DNA from: an uncultured Oscillospiraceae bacterium
GTDB lineage: Bacteria; Bacillota; Clostridia; Oscillospirales; Oscillospiraceae
Assembly (NCBI GenBank): GCA_910578505.1
Contig: CAJTPV010000004.1
Span: 1 to 64,000, forward strand
Direction: 5' to 3'
Length of the DNA stretch: 64,000 nt
Part shown: positions 32,931 to 41,196 of the stretch, in pieces
Layout of the letters: each line of letters begins with the position of its first letter
Numbering within the stretch: the stretch's first letter is position 1
Translations under genes and position numbers: made by a program
The notes under the pieces: model-generated
The model's input: the letters and a program-made list of their open reading frames with translations, nothing else
What the model was told of the DNA's origin: nothing
The model's database searches: none

Positions 32931-33584
32931 ATGACGAAAATCAGCCCATCTGTTCTGTCCGCCAACTTTGCCAATCTGGGCGCGGACTGCCGCGCTGTGC
33001 TGGACGCCGGAGCGGATATGATCCACTTCGACGTGATGGACGGCCGCTTTGTCAACAACATCAGCTTCGGCCTGCCTGTGCTGGAGGGCCTGCACAAGGC
33101 TCTGCCCGACGCCTATATGGACGTACACCTGATGATCAGCGACCCCCTGGCCTATGTGGGCGAGTTTGCCGCCGCCGGGGCGGACTGCATCACCTTCCAT
33201 CTGGAGGCCGGCAGCGATATCACAGCCACCATCGCCGCCATCCGGGCCTGCGGCTGCGGGGCCGGGCTCAGTCTGAAGCCCGGCACGCCGGTGGAGGCGC
33301 TGTTCCCGTATCTGGATGAGCTGGCCATCGTGCTGGTCATGGGCGTGGAGCCGGGCCACGGCGGCCAGAGCTTCCAGCCCGCCGCCCTGGAGAAGCTGCG
33401 CAAGCTGCGCGCCGAATGTGAGCGCCGGGGAATCCGCCCGGACCTCTCCGTGGACGGCGGCGTGAAGTTCGCCACCACCGCCCCCCAGTGCGTAGAGGCG
33501 GGGGCCACGGTGCTGGTGGCCGGCAGCGCGGTGTTCTGCGCGGAGGATGTGGCCGGAGCGGTGCGGATGTTCAAGAGCCTGTAG
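32931..33584 (+). CDS. rpe: ribulose-phosphate 3-epimerase
   Basis: A 217-residue TIM-barrel epimerase that interconverts D-ribulose- and D-xylulose-5-phosphate. Motifs: ISPSVLSANFANLG, the metal-binding HFDVMDGRFVNNISFG and VHLMI, VMGVEPGHGGQSF (phosphate loop) and LSVDGGV. The ATG at 32931 has AGAGG upstream. These are Rpe signatures; they do not identify it as UlaD, its distant OMP-decarboxylase-type relative. A hairpin with TCCATGG arms lies in the 130-bp gap before it. Confidence 0.93.
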   Translation: MTKISPSVLSANFANLGADCRAVLDAGADMIHFDVMDGRFVNNISFGLPVLEGLHKALPDAYMDVHLMISDPLAYVGEFAAAGADCITFHLEAGSDITATIAAIRACGCGAGLSLKPGTPVEALFPYLDELAIVLVMGVEPGHGGQSFQPAALEKLRKLRAECERRGIRPDLSVDGGVKFATTAPQCVEAGATVLVAGSAVFCAEDVAGAVRMFKSL

Positions 33585-33614
33585 GCGAGGCAGGCCGCTG
33601 CCGGAGGTTTCAGC

Positions 33615-34169
33615 ATGTCAGAAAAGAAAAAGTCCAAAGGACCCTTTACCGCCTCGTTCATTTATACGGATGAGATCCTGACCGATTTCATGGCGGTGTA
33701 TAACCTGAAAAAGCAGGTCCATCCGGGAACCCGTGTCGTGTGCGCGCTGGGCGGTCTGGCGGGCATCCTGTACTTTGGCTATATGCTGTACGCAGACGGG
33801 GCGAGCGTGGCCAGGGTCGGCTATCTGGTGACCTGCTCCCTGCTGCTGCTGGTGGCCGTGTCCGGCGGACGGGACCGCAGCGACGGCACCACGGACAAAT
33901 ACAAGCAGTATTACGCCGGGCGGAAGGTGGACTTCCGCATTGATGAGGAGGGCGTGTGGATGCAGCTGTCGGACCAGAAGAGCCAGGCCCACAGCGCCTT
34001 CAGCCAGATTTATTCCCTGTGTGAGACCGACAAGTGCTTTTATTTTATTATCAAAGGCAAGGCGTACTATATTATTTCCAAGCAGGCTGTCTCCGGCGGC
34101 ACGCCGGAGGAGCTGGCGTCCTATATGCAGAGCCATTGTCAAAAAAGGTTTCTGCATTACAAGGTTTGA
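33615..34169 (+). CDS. YcxB-like membrane protein
   Basis: A 184-residue protein with a YcxB-like layout: an N-terminal strand (FTASFIYTDEILTDFMAVYNLKK), two adjacent transmembrane helices (about residues 47-60 and 68-84) and a C-terminal PH-like domain (VDFRIDEEGVWMQLSDQKSQ...FYFIIKGKAYYIISKQAV). Function of the family is unknown. Transcribed 30 nt after rpe and followed by a strong terminator, so it may be the last gene of the ula transcript, though its role need not be related. Confidence 0.75.
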   Translation: MSEKKKSKGPFTASFIYTDEILTDFMAVYNLKKQVHPGTRVVCALGGLAGILYFGYMLYADGASVARVGYLVTCSLLLLVAVSGGRDRSDGTTDKYKQYYAGRKVDFRIDEEGVWMQLSDQKSQAHSAFSQIYSLCETDKCFYFIIKGKAYYIISKQAVSGGTPEELASYMQSHCQKRFLHYKV

Positions 34170-34183
34170 CCGGCAGCAGCGCA

Positions 34184-34231
34184 GCAGGGCGCGTTTTCCC
34201 CAGGCGGGGGAGACGCGCCCTGCGCTTTTTT
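34184..34231 (+). terminator. terminator after the YcxB-like gene
   Basis: GCAGGGCGCGT (34184-34194) pairs with ACGCGCCCTGC (34213-34223) and is followed by GCTTTTTT. It closes the plus-strand operon that begins at ulaE. Confidence 0.85.
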
Positions 34232-34352
34232 CGCTCTGCCCGTATGCAGCCGTTTTGTAAAATACAGCAGGGCTCCTCAGGGGAAATTGTCTAAAATGAC
34301 AAAACACACCCATTCATACTTTGGACGGATAGCAAAAACACGTTTTCCATGA

Positions 34353-34358
34353 TATAAT
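34353..34358 (+). promoter_or_regulatory. -10 box upstream of the GNAT-DUF4157 pair
   Basis: TATAAT lies about 100 bases before the GNAT start. The best -35 at 17-nt spacing is TAGCAA (34330-34335), which is weak. The rest of 34,232-34,456 has no gene. Confidence 0.45.
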
Positions 34359-34456
34359 GGTATAGACTTAGCGGCAGGCGATTCGTTCAGCGCCCCGTGG
34401 CTGCGGCAAAAGCGTCACAACTGCGGCCCTGCTGGAGAATAAAGGAGTAGAGCAAG

Positions 34457-35344
34457 ATGGAAATCAGCGTATGGAGGCTGAACCAGGAGAATCTGCCGGG
34501 ATTCCAGCCGTATCTTATGCCGGAGACCGCGCTGCGCCTGCACCGGGGCGATTCGGGCGTTCTGGCGCTGGGGGTGTCGTCCGGGCGGCATTCCTGCGGG
34601 GCCGTTGCCGCATACATGACGGACGGGCGGGCAGAGCTGACGGATCTTTTTGTGGACAGCGCCGTCCGCCGCCGGGGGATCGGCAGCCGGCTGCTGGACG
34701 CGCTGCTGTCCTGCCTGGACAGCATGGGCCGGCCACAGATCGAGGCGGATTACGTCCTGCGGGGCGGCGACCTGCTGGGGATGGACCTTTTGCTCATCAG
34801 CCGGGGCTTCTGCATGCCCTGGACCCGGTCGAAGGTCTATGCCGTCCCGTCGGAAAATTTGCTGGACAACCGGCTGCTGGGGCGGGCGTTTACCGCCGGC
34901 TATCAGACGGCGGCGGGCATCCTGTCCCTGAGCGATGCGCCGGAGAGCGCGGTGCGGGAGCTGGAACAGACCGTCAGCGAGGCGCTGCGCTGGAGCGCCA
35001 TCAGGGAGCGGGTCAACCCGGCGCTGTCCGCGGTAATGATGCGGGACGGAAAGGCCGCCGCCTACCAGCTGATGGGGGAGACGGCGGACGGCGTGGCGCT
35101 GCTGGCCGCTGTCAGCGGGCCCCACGCCCGCCCCGCAGACTTCATCCTGCTGCTGCGGGAGACGCTGAACCGCTGCTGGTATTGGAAGGGCGGCGGGTTT
35201 ATGGTATATGTGTCGGCGCTGAACGGCAGCTCCGACCGGCTGGCCGCCAGGCTGACGGAGGGGCGGTCTGTTGTATATGAGGAACATGTCTGCCTCCGGG
35301 AGGGTGCGGACCGGCAGACAGAGGAGAGGGAGGAAACCATATGA
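34457..35344 (+). CDS. GNAT-family N-acetyltransferase
   Basis: A 295-residue protein with an N-terminal acetyltransferase domain: LTDLFVDSAVRRRGIGSRLLDALL contains the acetyl-CoA P-loop (RRRGIGSRLL, about residues 70-80). A second, degenerate half lies at about 150-290 (SALNGSSDRLAARLTEG). The substrate is unknown. Its TGA overlaps the ATG of the DUF4157 gene (ATGA), so the two are made together. Confidence 0.8.
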   Translation: MEISVWRLNQENLPGFQPYLMPETALRLHRGDSGVLALGVSSGRHSCGAVAAYMTDGRAELTDLFVDSAVRRRGIGSRLLDALLSCLDSMGRPQIEADYVLRGGDLLGMDLLLISRGFCMPWTRSKVYAVPSENLLDNRLLGRAFTAGYQTAAGILSLSDAPESAVRELEQTVSEALRWSAIRERVNPALSAVMMRDGKAAAYQLMGETADGVALLAAVSGPHARPADFILLLRETLNRCWYWKGGGFMVYVSALNGSSDRLAARLTEGRSVVYEEHVCLREGADRQTEEREETI

Positions 35345-36723
35345 TGCAGTACCAAGCGCAGCGGAGAGCGCCCCTGTCAGCGCCCCCGGTACAGAGGCCG
35401 GAGGCCAAGGGGCCGTCTCTTCAGGCCCTGCAGGCCGGAGCCGCCCCCACAGCGGAACAGCTGGGGCATCCGGTAGACCTGCCGGGGGCGATCCGGGCAA
35501 AAATGGAGGCGTCCTTTGGGATGGATTTGTCCGGGGTCCGGCTGTATGAGAGCCAGACCGTGGCCGACGCGGGGGCGGAGGCTGTGACCATGGGCAGCCG
35601 CATCAGCTTCGCGCCGGGAAAGCTGGATTTTTCTTCCGGCAGCGGACAGGCGCTGCTGGGCCACGAGCTGAGCCATGTGGTCAGCCAGGCCCGGGGCGAG
35701 GCGGCGGGCAGCGGCTTTCTGAACGACCGCGTCTTGGAGGCCCGCGCCGACCGGGAGGGGGCCATGGCCGCCGCGGGGGAGAGCGTCTACTCCGGCCCCA
35801 TGACGCCCATTTCCGCCTCCAGCGCCGCCCAGGCCGCCGGCCCCATGCAGGCGAAAAAGCCTCTGCAAAAGCTGAAGGACCACCATGAGAAAAAGAAGAT
35901 ACAGAATATGGAGATCTCCGAGCCGAAGGGTGGCAAACGCGGAAGGTACATCGAAGAGACGGAAGATGGGCGCTTTACTGTCGAGTATCCGGGCAAAAAT
36001 TCGTCGGAGGATATCGCATCCTACAATAGCCGCATGGGCGCGACCATCGGAATGCTGATGAGCGGAATGAGCGACGAGGATCTGCAGGGCAACGAGGCGC
36101 TCCAAAGCGCCTTCCTGCCCCAGTATATAAAGGACACAACGGCGCGGCTGAGGGAGCCGGGCGGCGGCAAGCATTCCCTGAATCTTGATATCATCAATGC
36201 GGAGCAGCGCGATTATAACCGGCTGCTTCGGGCAAACGTTACGGAGGATATGGTCCGTGAGATGGGGGTTACAAACAGCGATTTGGCTGGGAAGGCGCTG
36301 GACAAGGTGGGCTCGCATATCCAGCAGAACGGCAGGCTCAAGTCCCTTCTGCAGGGCGGCGCGAGCGCTATGACTGACGCGGTTGGCGGAGACCAGGAGA
36401 AGGCCAAAGCGGGCATCCTGGAGCGCTTTGCGCGAGTGGGACTCGCCCCGGCCCTGAGCAAAAAAGACAAGGAGATCCGCAGGAGAATGGCGGAGCGGGA
36501 GCTGGGCCCTGATGCCAAGGAGGATGATATCCGGAAGGAGGTGGAGAACATGGGGCGCCTGAACGTGGGCACCCTGGGTTCCAATATCCTTGACCGGTAT
36601 GATCACGCGGAGGAGGGGGCGCAGGCCATAAAGGAGGGCAGCTCCCAGGTCATGATCGGTAAAAGGCCGATTAAAACTTCGGTTTTCAAGGGCGGGGACT
36701 TGTACAAGCGCAGTCTCGACTGA
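35341..36723 (+). CDS. DUF4157 (eCIS-core-type) putative metallopeptidase protein
   Basis: A 460-residue protein without signal peptide. Residues about 46-140 form a DUF4157 domain: LPGAIRAKMEASFGMDLSGVRLYE, then the zinc motif HELSH (108-112) and a third-ligand glutamate in LEARADREG (Glu133). The remaining 300 residues are charged and helical with no recognised domain. DUF4157 domains are known from extracellular contractile injection system loci and from stand-alone toxins or effectors; no contractile tail genes are in this window. Coupled by a 4-nt overlap to the GNAT gene; a strong terminator follows. Confidence 0.8.
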   Translation: MMQYQAQRRAPLSAPPVQRPEAKGPSLQALQAGAAPTAEQLGHPVDLPGAIRAKMEASFGMDLSGVRLYESQTVADAGAEAVTMGSRISFAPGKLDFSSGSGQALLGHELSHVVSQARGEAAGSGFLNDRVLEARADREGAMAAAGESVYSGPMTPISASSAAQAAGPMQAKKPLQKLKDHHEKKKIQNMEISEPKGGKRGRYIEETEDGRFTVEYPGKNSSEDIASYNSRMGATIGMLMSGMSDEDLQGNEALQSAFLPQYIKDTTARLREPGGGKHSLNLDIINAEQRDYNRLLRANVTEDMVREMGVTNSDLAGKALDKVGSHIQQNGRLKSLLQGGASAMTDAVGGDQEKAKAGILERFARVGLAPALSKKDKEIRRRMAERELGPDAKEDDIRKEVENMGRLNVGTLGSNILDRYDHAEEGAQAIKEGSSQVMIGKRPIKTSVFKGGDLYKRSLD

Positions 36724-36731
36724 CAGAAACG

Positions 36732-36763
36732 GGCCGGTACCTGACAGCAGGTACCGGCCTTGT
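36732..36763 (+). terminator. terminator after the DUF4157 gene
   Basis: GGCCGGTACCTG pairs perfectly with CAGGTACCGGCC (12 bp, 4-nt loop), followed by TTGTT, 9 bases past the stop. Confidence 0.75.
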
Positions 36764-36808
36764 TGCATATGCAGGGATGGCGGCAGGATCGCAAAAGGGA
36801 CGGGCGGC

Positions 36809-37546
36809 CTACTCTCCGCCGCCGTCTTCCTTCTTCAGTTGACCGGCAATGTCCTGGAGCATGGCCCGGTTGTATTCGATGTGCTGGGCCATTGCCTGCT
36901 CCGCCCGCCGGCCGTCCCCGGCGCTGATCGCCTCCAGCATATCCCGATGCCCCACAATGGTCTCCATCCGCAGGCGGCGCTCCGTCAGGGAGACGAAGAG
37001 CTTGACCGCATACGTGATGATCGGGATCAGCTTCGGGACCACCAGATTCTGCGTACACTTGGCGATCGCCACATGGAACAGCACGTCGTTCTCAGAGTGG
37101 TCCCGCTCGCTGAGGATATCCTGCTCCACCACAGAGCAGCTCTCCCGCAGCCGCTGGATGTCCTCCGCGGTGGCGTGCTCCGCCGCCATGCGGGCCACCC
37201 ACGGCTCCATCTGGCCCCGGATCTCCACCAGGTCCATGGCCAGCCGCAGCTGGTCCGGATAGTAGGTGAAGCCCAGCGGGTCGGGGATCTCCCCCGGATT
37301 CGGCGCTATATAGGTGCCCTTGCCCCGCCGGATCTCCAGCACATTGCGGGCCACCAGCAGCTTCACGCCCTCCCGGATGGTCCCCCGGCCTACATGGAGC
37401 AGCTCCGCCAGCTCAAACTCGCTGGGCAGCTTATCCTCGCCCGTCAGCTGCTTTTCCCTGATCAGACGGGAAATCTGCTCCGCCGTCCGCTCCGGCAGGG
37501 AGGCCTCTTTTGTTTTGACTGTCTCAAAAACGTCTTCGTTTACCAC
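36809..37546 (-). CDS. FadR-subfamily GntR regulator
   Basis: A 245-residue regulator with a GntR winged helix (PERTAEQISRLIREKQLTGEDKLPSEFELAELLHVGRGTIREGVKLL) and a FadR-type all-helical effector domain with the metal-site residues (Asp/His in MDLVEIRGQME, VLFHVAIAKCTQN and HRDMLEAI). Start GTG 37546 is favoured by AAAGGA 8 nt upstream; an ATG at 37582 is in frame. It sits beside the gntP/dehydratase region, whose two divergent promoters carry a repeated CAACATACnACGTC motif, the likely operator. Confidence 0.88.
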   Translation of the reverse strand: MVNEDVFETVKTKEASLPERTAEQISRLIREKQLTGEDKLPSEFELAELLHVGRGTIREGVKLLVARNVLEIRRGKGTYIAPNPGEIPDPLGFTYYPDQLRLAMDLVEIRGQMEPWVARMAAEHATAEDIQRLRESCSVVEQDILSERDHSENDVLFHVAIAKCTQNLVVPKLIPIITYAVKLFVSLTERRLRMETIVGHRDMLEAISAGDGRRAEQAMAQHIEYNRAMLQDIAGQLKKEDGGGE

Positions 37547-37628
37547 AAACCTGTTCCTTTCGACACGGATATTTTGTTCCATTATAGCGGATTTTCCCGA
37601 AAGTTGCAAGGCTGAATCAAAAGGAAAA

Positions 37629-37655
37629 TCCGCCCGCTGCATCTGGCGGCGGGCG
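37629..37655 (-). terminator. terminator after gntP
   Basis: On the minus strand CCGCCCGC pairs with GCGGGCGG and is followed by ATTTTCCTTTT. It lies between the gntP stop and the regulator gene. Confidence 0.6.
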
Positions 37656-37672
37656 GACCTTCGTTCAGCGGA

Positions 37673-39070
37673 TCAGATCAGACCCGGCAGGAAGCCCTGG
37701 AACAGGCTGAGCACACAGGCAAAGATCAGGATGGACACGCCGGCCACAAAGCCGCCCAGCGTCCAGCCCCGGATGGTGTCCACCTCGTTGAGGTGGAAGA
37801 AGCGGGAGATGGCCCAGAAACCGGAGTCATTGGGCAGGGACAGGCCGATGCCGCCGGCGCACACCGCGATGGCGCAGAGGATGGGGGAGACGCCGGAGGT
37901 GGCTGCCGCAGTGGAGACAATGGCGGCGGTGGTGGTCAGGGCCACCGTGGTGGAGCCGGTGGCGATGCGCAGCACCTGGGCAATGGCAAAGCACATGATC
38001 AGGATGGGCATATGGAAGCCCTGGAGGCCGTCGGTGATGACGTTGGCAATGCCGCAGGCCTTCAGCACGCCGCCGTAGGCGCCGCCCGCGCCGGTGATGA
38101 GCAGGATCAGGCCGACCTTATCCGCGCCCTCCGTCATGATCTCCGTAATGGAGCGGTTCAAATGGGGACGGGAGATGAACGCGCCGTAGAGCACGCCGAT
38201 GGTCATGGCCACGTTCTTGTCGCCCAGGAAGGCCAGAACCTTCAGCAGGCCGCTGTCCGCAGGCAGCAGGAAGGCGGAGAAGGAGCCCACCAGGATCAGC
38301 AGGATGGGCACCAGCAGGATGGACATGGCCATGCCCGCGCCCATCTTGGGCTTGGAGACGGCGGCCTTGGCGGCGGTCTCCGCCAGCTCAGCGTCCAGGT
38401 CGGAGAAATCCCACTTCCTGCCGGCCTTCTGGTCCTGCTTGTTGACAATGCCGCCGTAGATAATGCCGCCGACAAACATGCCCACCAGGGCGGAGATCAG
38501 GGCATAGAAGAAGAAAATGCCGACGTTGATGTCCATGGCGGCGGCCACGGCCAGAGGCGGCGCGGTGGGCAGCACCAGGGCGAAGGTGCAGGTGGTGGCC
38601 ACGGAGATGGCGCAGCCGTAGGCGGCCATGGAGTAGCCGGTCTTGCGGGAGAGGACCCGGAGCATGGGGGCGAACATGATATACACCACATCGCCGAACA
38701 CGGGGATACCGGTGATGAAGCCGGCCACGGATACCGCGTACTGGGAGCGCTTGGGGCCGACCGCCTTGAGCACCTTGTCAACAATGTTGTCGATGCCGCC
38801 GGACTCATACATGAACATCCCCAGCATGACGCCCAGGCCGGTGACGATGCCGATGGAGCCCAGGGTGGAGCCGAAGTTGCTGGTGACGCAGGCTGTGACA
38901 TCGGCGATGGAGGAAAAATTCTCCGGCGCGCCGCCGCCCATATAGGTGGCCAGGGCCATCAGGCCGGTGCCGTAGGCGCAGACCAGAAGCGCCACAAAGG
39001 GGTTCAGCTTGATTTTGATGATGCAGAGCAGTAATATGGCGATGGAAATCAGAAATACTAACAGCAGCAT
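37673..39070 (-). CDS. gntP: GntP-family sugar-acid:H+ symporter
   Basis: A 465-residue permease with about 12-14 hydrophobic helices and GntP family motifs (LNPFVALLVCAYGTGL, TGIPVFGDVVYIMFAPMLR, ATGSTTVALTTTAAIV and GGIGLSLPNDSGFWAI). It would import gluconate, idonate or a related hexonate for the divergent dehydratase operon. Its promoter (39144-39172) shares a regulatory motif with that operon. Confidence 0.92.
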   Translation of the reverse strand: MLLLVFLISIAILLLCIIKIKLNPFVALLVCAYGTGLMALATYMGGGAPENFSSIADVTACVTSNFGSTLGSIGIVTGLGVMLGMFMYESGGIDNIVDKVLKAVGPKRSQYAVSVAGFITGIPVFGDVVYIMFAPMLRVLSRKTGYSMAAYGCAISVATTCTFALVLPTAPPLAVAAAMDINVGIFFFYALISALVGMFVGGIIYGGIVNKQDQKAGRKWDFSDLDAELAETAAKAAVSKPKMGAGMAMSILLVPILLILVGSFSAFLLPADSGLLKVLAFLGDKNVAMTIGVLYGAFISRPHLNRSITEIMTEGADKVGLILLITGAGGAYGGVLKACGIANVITDGLQGFHMPILIMCFAIAQVLRIATGSTTVALTTTAAIVSTAAATSGVSPILCAIAVCAGGIGLSLPNDSGFWAISRFFHLNEVDTIRGWTLGGFVAGVSILIFACVLSLFQGFLPGLI

Positions 39071-39143
39071 AGGGGGCCTCCTGTTTGATTAAAATAGGAC
39101 CTCCCCTGCTCCCACACAGCGGAGATCACACTTCACGCCTTAC

Positions 39144-39172
39144 AACATACCACGTCGGACATCGTATGTCAA
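39144..39172 (-). promoter_or_regulatory. gntP promoter overlapping a GntR-type operator
   Basis: On the minus strand TTGACA (39172-39167) and TATGTT (39149-39144) are 17 nt apart. The spacer holds the plus-strand motif CAACATACCACGTC (39143-39156) and the palindrome GACATCGTATGTC (39158-39170), consistent with a FadR-type operator. Confidence 0.7.
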
Positions 39173-39309
39173 ATGCTATTTAAAATTTTCCAGATTTTTG
39201 GCTACTTGTCCAAATTGTTGGGTTATTTTTTGTATACAACGCCTTGTGTCCCGCTGGCAGTTGTGCTATTTCACCAAATAGCTGCCTGTTTTTTGTCCAA
39301 AATGCGGTC

Positions 39310-39338
39310 TTGCAACATACGACGTCACATGTTAATAT
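39310..39338 (+). promoter_or_regulatory. dehydratase-operon promoter overlapping a GntR-type operator
   Basis: TTGCAA (39310-39315) and TAATAT (39333-39338) are 17 nt apart. The imperfect 20-bp palindrome AACATACGACGTCACATGTT (39314-39333) lies exactly between them and repeats CAACATACGACGTC, one base different from the copy at 39143. The rest of the 350-bp gap is AT-rich and has no gene. Confidence 0.7.
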
Positions 39339-39421
39339 GGAGCCGTAAACTCCAAACCATGCTCCCACAATCTTCACACGATCCCTATCTGCGATACCAC
39401 AGGAAAGGAACGATACAACCT

Positions 39422-41170
39422 ATGCTGACCAGTCAAAAAATGCGCAAGCTTGCCCCTGAGCTGGACCCCCTGCGCCTGGGCACCGGCTGGAAGCCGGAGG
39501 ACCTGAGCAAGCCACAGATCTTTATTGAGAGCACCTTCGGCGACAGCCACCCCGGCTCCGGCCACCTGGACAAGCTGGTGGCCGCCGCCCGAGAGGGCGC
39601 GGCCCAGGCCGGCGGCCACGGGGCCCGGTACTTCTGCACCGACATGTGCGACGGCGAGAGCCAGGGCACCGACGGCATCAACTTCTCCCTGGCAAGCCGG
39701 GAGATGATCGCCAATATGATCGAGATCCAGGCCAACGCCACCCCCTTTGACGCCGGCGTCTTTATCGCCAGCTGCGACAAAGGCATGCCCGCCAGCCTCA
39801 TGGGCCTGGCCAGGGTGAACATCCCCAGCGTGGTGGTCACCGGCGGCACTATGGCCGCTGGCCCGGAGCTGCTCACCCTGGAGCAGCTGGGCATGTACTC
39901 CGCCAAGTTCGAGCGGGGGGAGATCGACGAGGAGAAGCTCAACTGGGCCAAGTGCAACGCCTGCCCCAGCTGCGGGGCCTGCTCCTTCATCGGCACCGCC
40001 TCCACCATGCAGATCATGGCCGAGGCCCTGGGTCTGACCCTGCCGGGCAGCGCCCTGCTGCCGGCCACCAGCCCGGACCTCATCGAGTACGCACGGAACG
40101 CCGGGAAGCTGGCGGTCAAGCTGGCTACGATGGAGAACATGCGCCCCAGCGACATCATCACCATGGACAGCTTTGAAAACGCCATCCTGGTCCACGCCGC
40201 CATCTCCGGCTCCACCAACACCCTCCTCCACCTGCCCGCCATCGCCCACGAGTTCGGCATCGAGATCACCGGGGACACCTTCGACCGGCTCCACCGGGGG
40301 GCCCGCTACCTGCTGGACCTGCGGCCCGCCGGGCGCTGGCCCGCCGAGTTCTTCTATTATGCCGGCGGCGTGCCCGCCATTATGGAGGAGATCAAGAGCG
40401 TCCTCCACCTGGACGCCATGACCGTCACTGGCAAGACGTTGGGGGAGAATCTGGAGGAGCTGAAGCAGAACGGCTTCTATGAGCGCTGCCAGAAGTGGCT
40501 GGACGAGGCCAACAAAAAGTACAACCTCAGCCTCACCCGCGCGGACATCATCCGGCCCTACGACCAGGCCATCGGCACCGACGGCTCCATCGCCGTGCTC
40601 AAGGGCAATCTGGCCCCTGAGGGCGCGGTCATCAAGCACACCGCCTGCCCCAAGGAGATGTTCTCCGCCGTCCTCAACGCCCGGCCCTTTGACAGCGAGG
40701 AGGAATGCATCGACGCGGTCCTCCACCACAGGGTCAAGCCCGGCGACGCGGTGTTCATCCGCTACGAGGGGCCCAAGGGGTCCGGCATGCCGGAGATGTT
40801 CTATACCTCCGAGGCCATCTCCTCCGACAAGGAGCTGGGCCGGACCATCGCCCTCATTACCGACGGCCGCTTCTCCGGCGCGTCCACCGGCCCGGTCATC
40901 GGCCACTGCTCTCCGGAGGCCCAGGCCGGCGGCCCCATCGCCCTGGTGGAGGAGGGGGACCTCATCCATCTGGACGTGCAGGAGCGCATTCTCGCCATTG
41001 TGGGCGTGAAGGGTGAGCGGAAGACCCCGGAGGAGATGGACGCCATCCTGGCCGAGCGGAAAAAGCGCTGGCAGCCCAAGCCGGCCAAATACCAGCGGGG
41101 CGTGCTGCGCCTGTTCTCCGACCTGGCGGCGTCCCCCATGAAGGGCGCGTATCTGGAATATAACGGCTGA
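39422..41170 (+). CDS. IlvD/Edd-family sugar-acid dehydratase
   Basis: This 582-residue dehydratase would convert an aldonate (gluconate or similar) to 2-keto-3-deoxygluconate. The iron-sulfur cysteines of the family are in FCTDMCDGESQG, CDKGMPASLMG and CPSCGACSFIGTAS, with the C-terminal DGRFSGASTGPVIGHCSPEA substrate motif. The start at ATG 39422 (MLTSQKMRKLAPELDPL) has AAAGGAA upstream; the open frame extends further but without similarity. An amino-acid-biosynthetic IlvD role is less likely, given kdgK and eda downstream. Confidence 0.9.
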   Translation: MLTSQKMRKLAPELDPLRLGTGWKPEDLSKPQIFIESTFGDSHPGSGHLDKLVAAAREGAAQAGGHGARYFCTDMCDGESQGTDGINFSLASREMIANMIEIQANATPFDAGVFIASCDKGMPASLMGLARVNIPSVVVTGGTMAAGPELLTLEQLGMYSAKFERGEIDEEKLNWAKCNACPSCGACSFIGTASTMQIMAEALGLTLPGSALLPATSPDLIEYARNAGKLAVKLATMENMRPSDIITMDSFENAILVHAAISGSTNTLLHLPAIAHEFGIEITGDTFDRLHRGARYLLDLRPAGRWPAEFFYYAGGVPAIMEEIKSVLHLDAMTVTGKTLGENLEELKQNGFYERCQKWLDEANKKYNLSLTRADIIRPYDQAIGTDGSIAVLKGNLAPEGAVIKHTACPKEMFSAVLNARPFDSEEECIDAVLHHRVKPGDAVFIRYEGPKGSGMPEMFYTSEAISSDKELGRTIALITDGRFSGASTGPVIGHCSPEAQAGGPIALVEEGDLIHLDVQERILAIVGVKGERKTPEEMDAILAERKKRWQPKPAKYQRGVLRLFSDLAASPMKGAYLEYNG

Positions 41171-41196
41171 AAAATACAGAAAGGATTCACTGTGAT

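Noticed and set aside
39173..39421. Upstream extension of the dehydratase
   Set aside because: It would be translated from before the promoter and through the operator; family homology starts at 39422.
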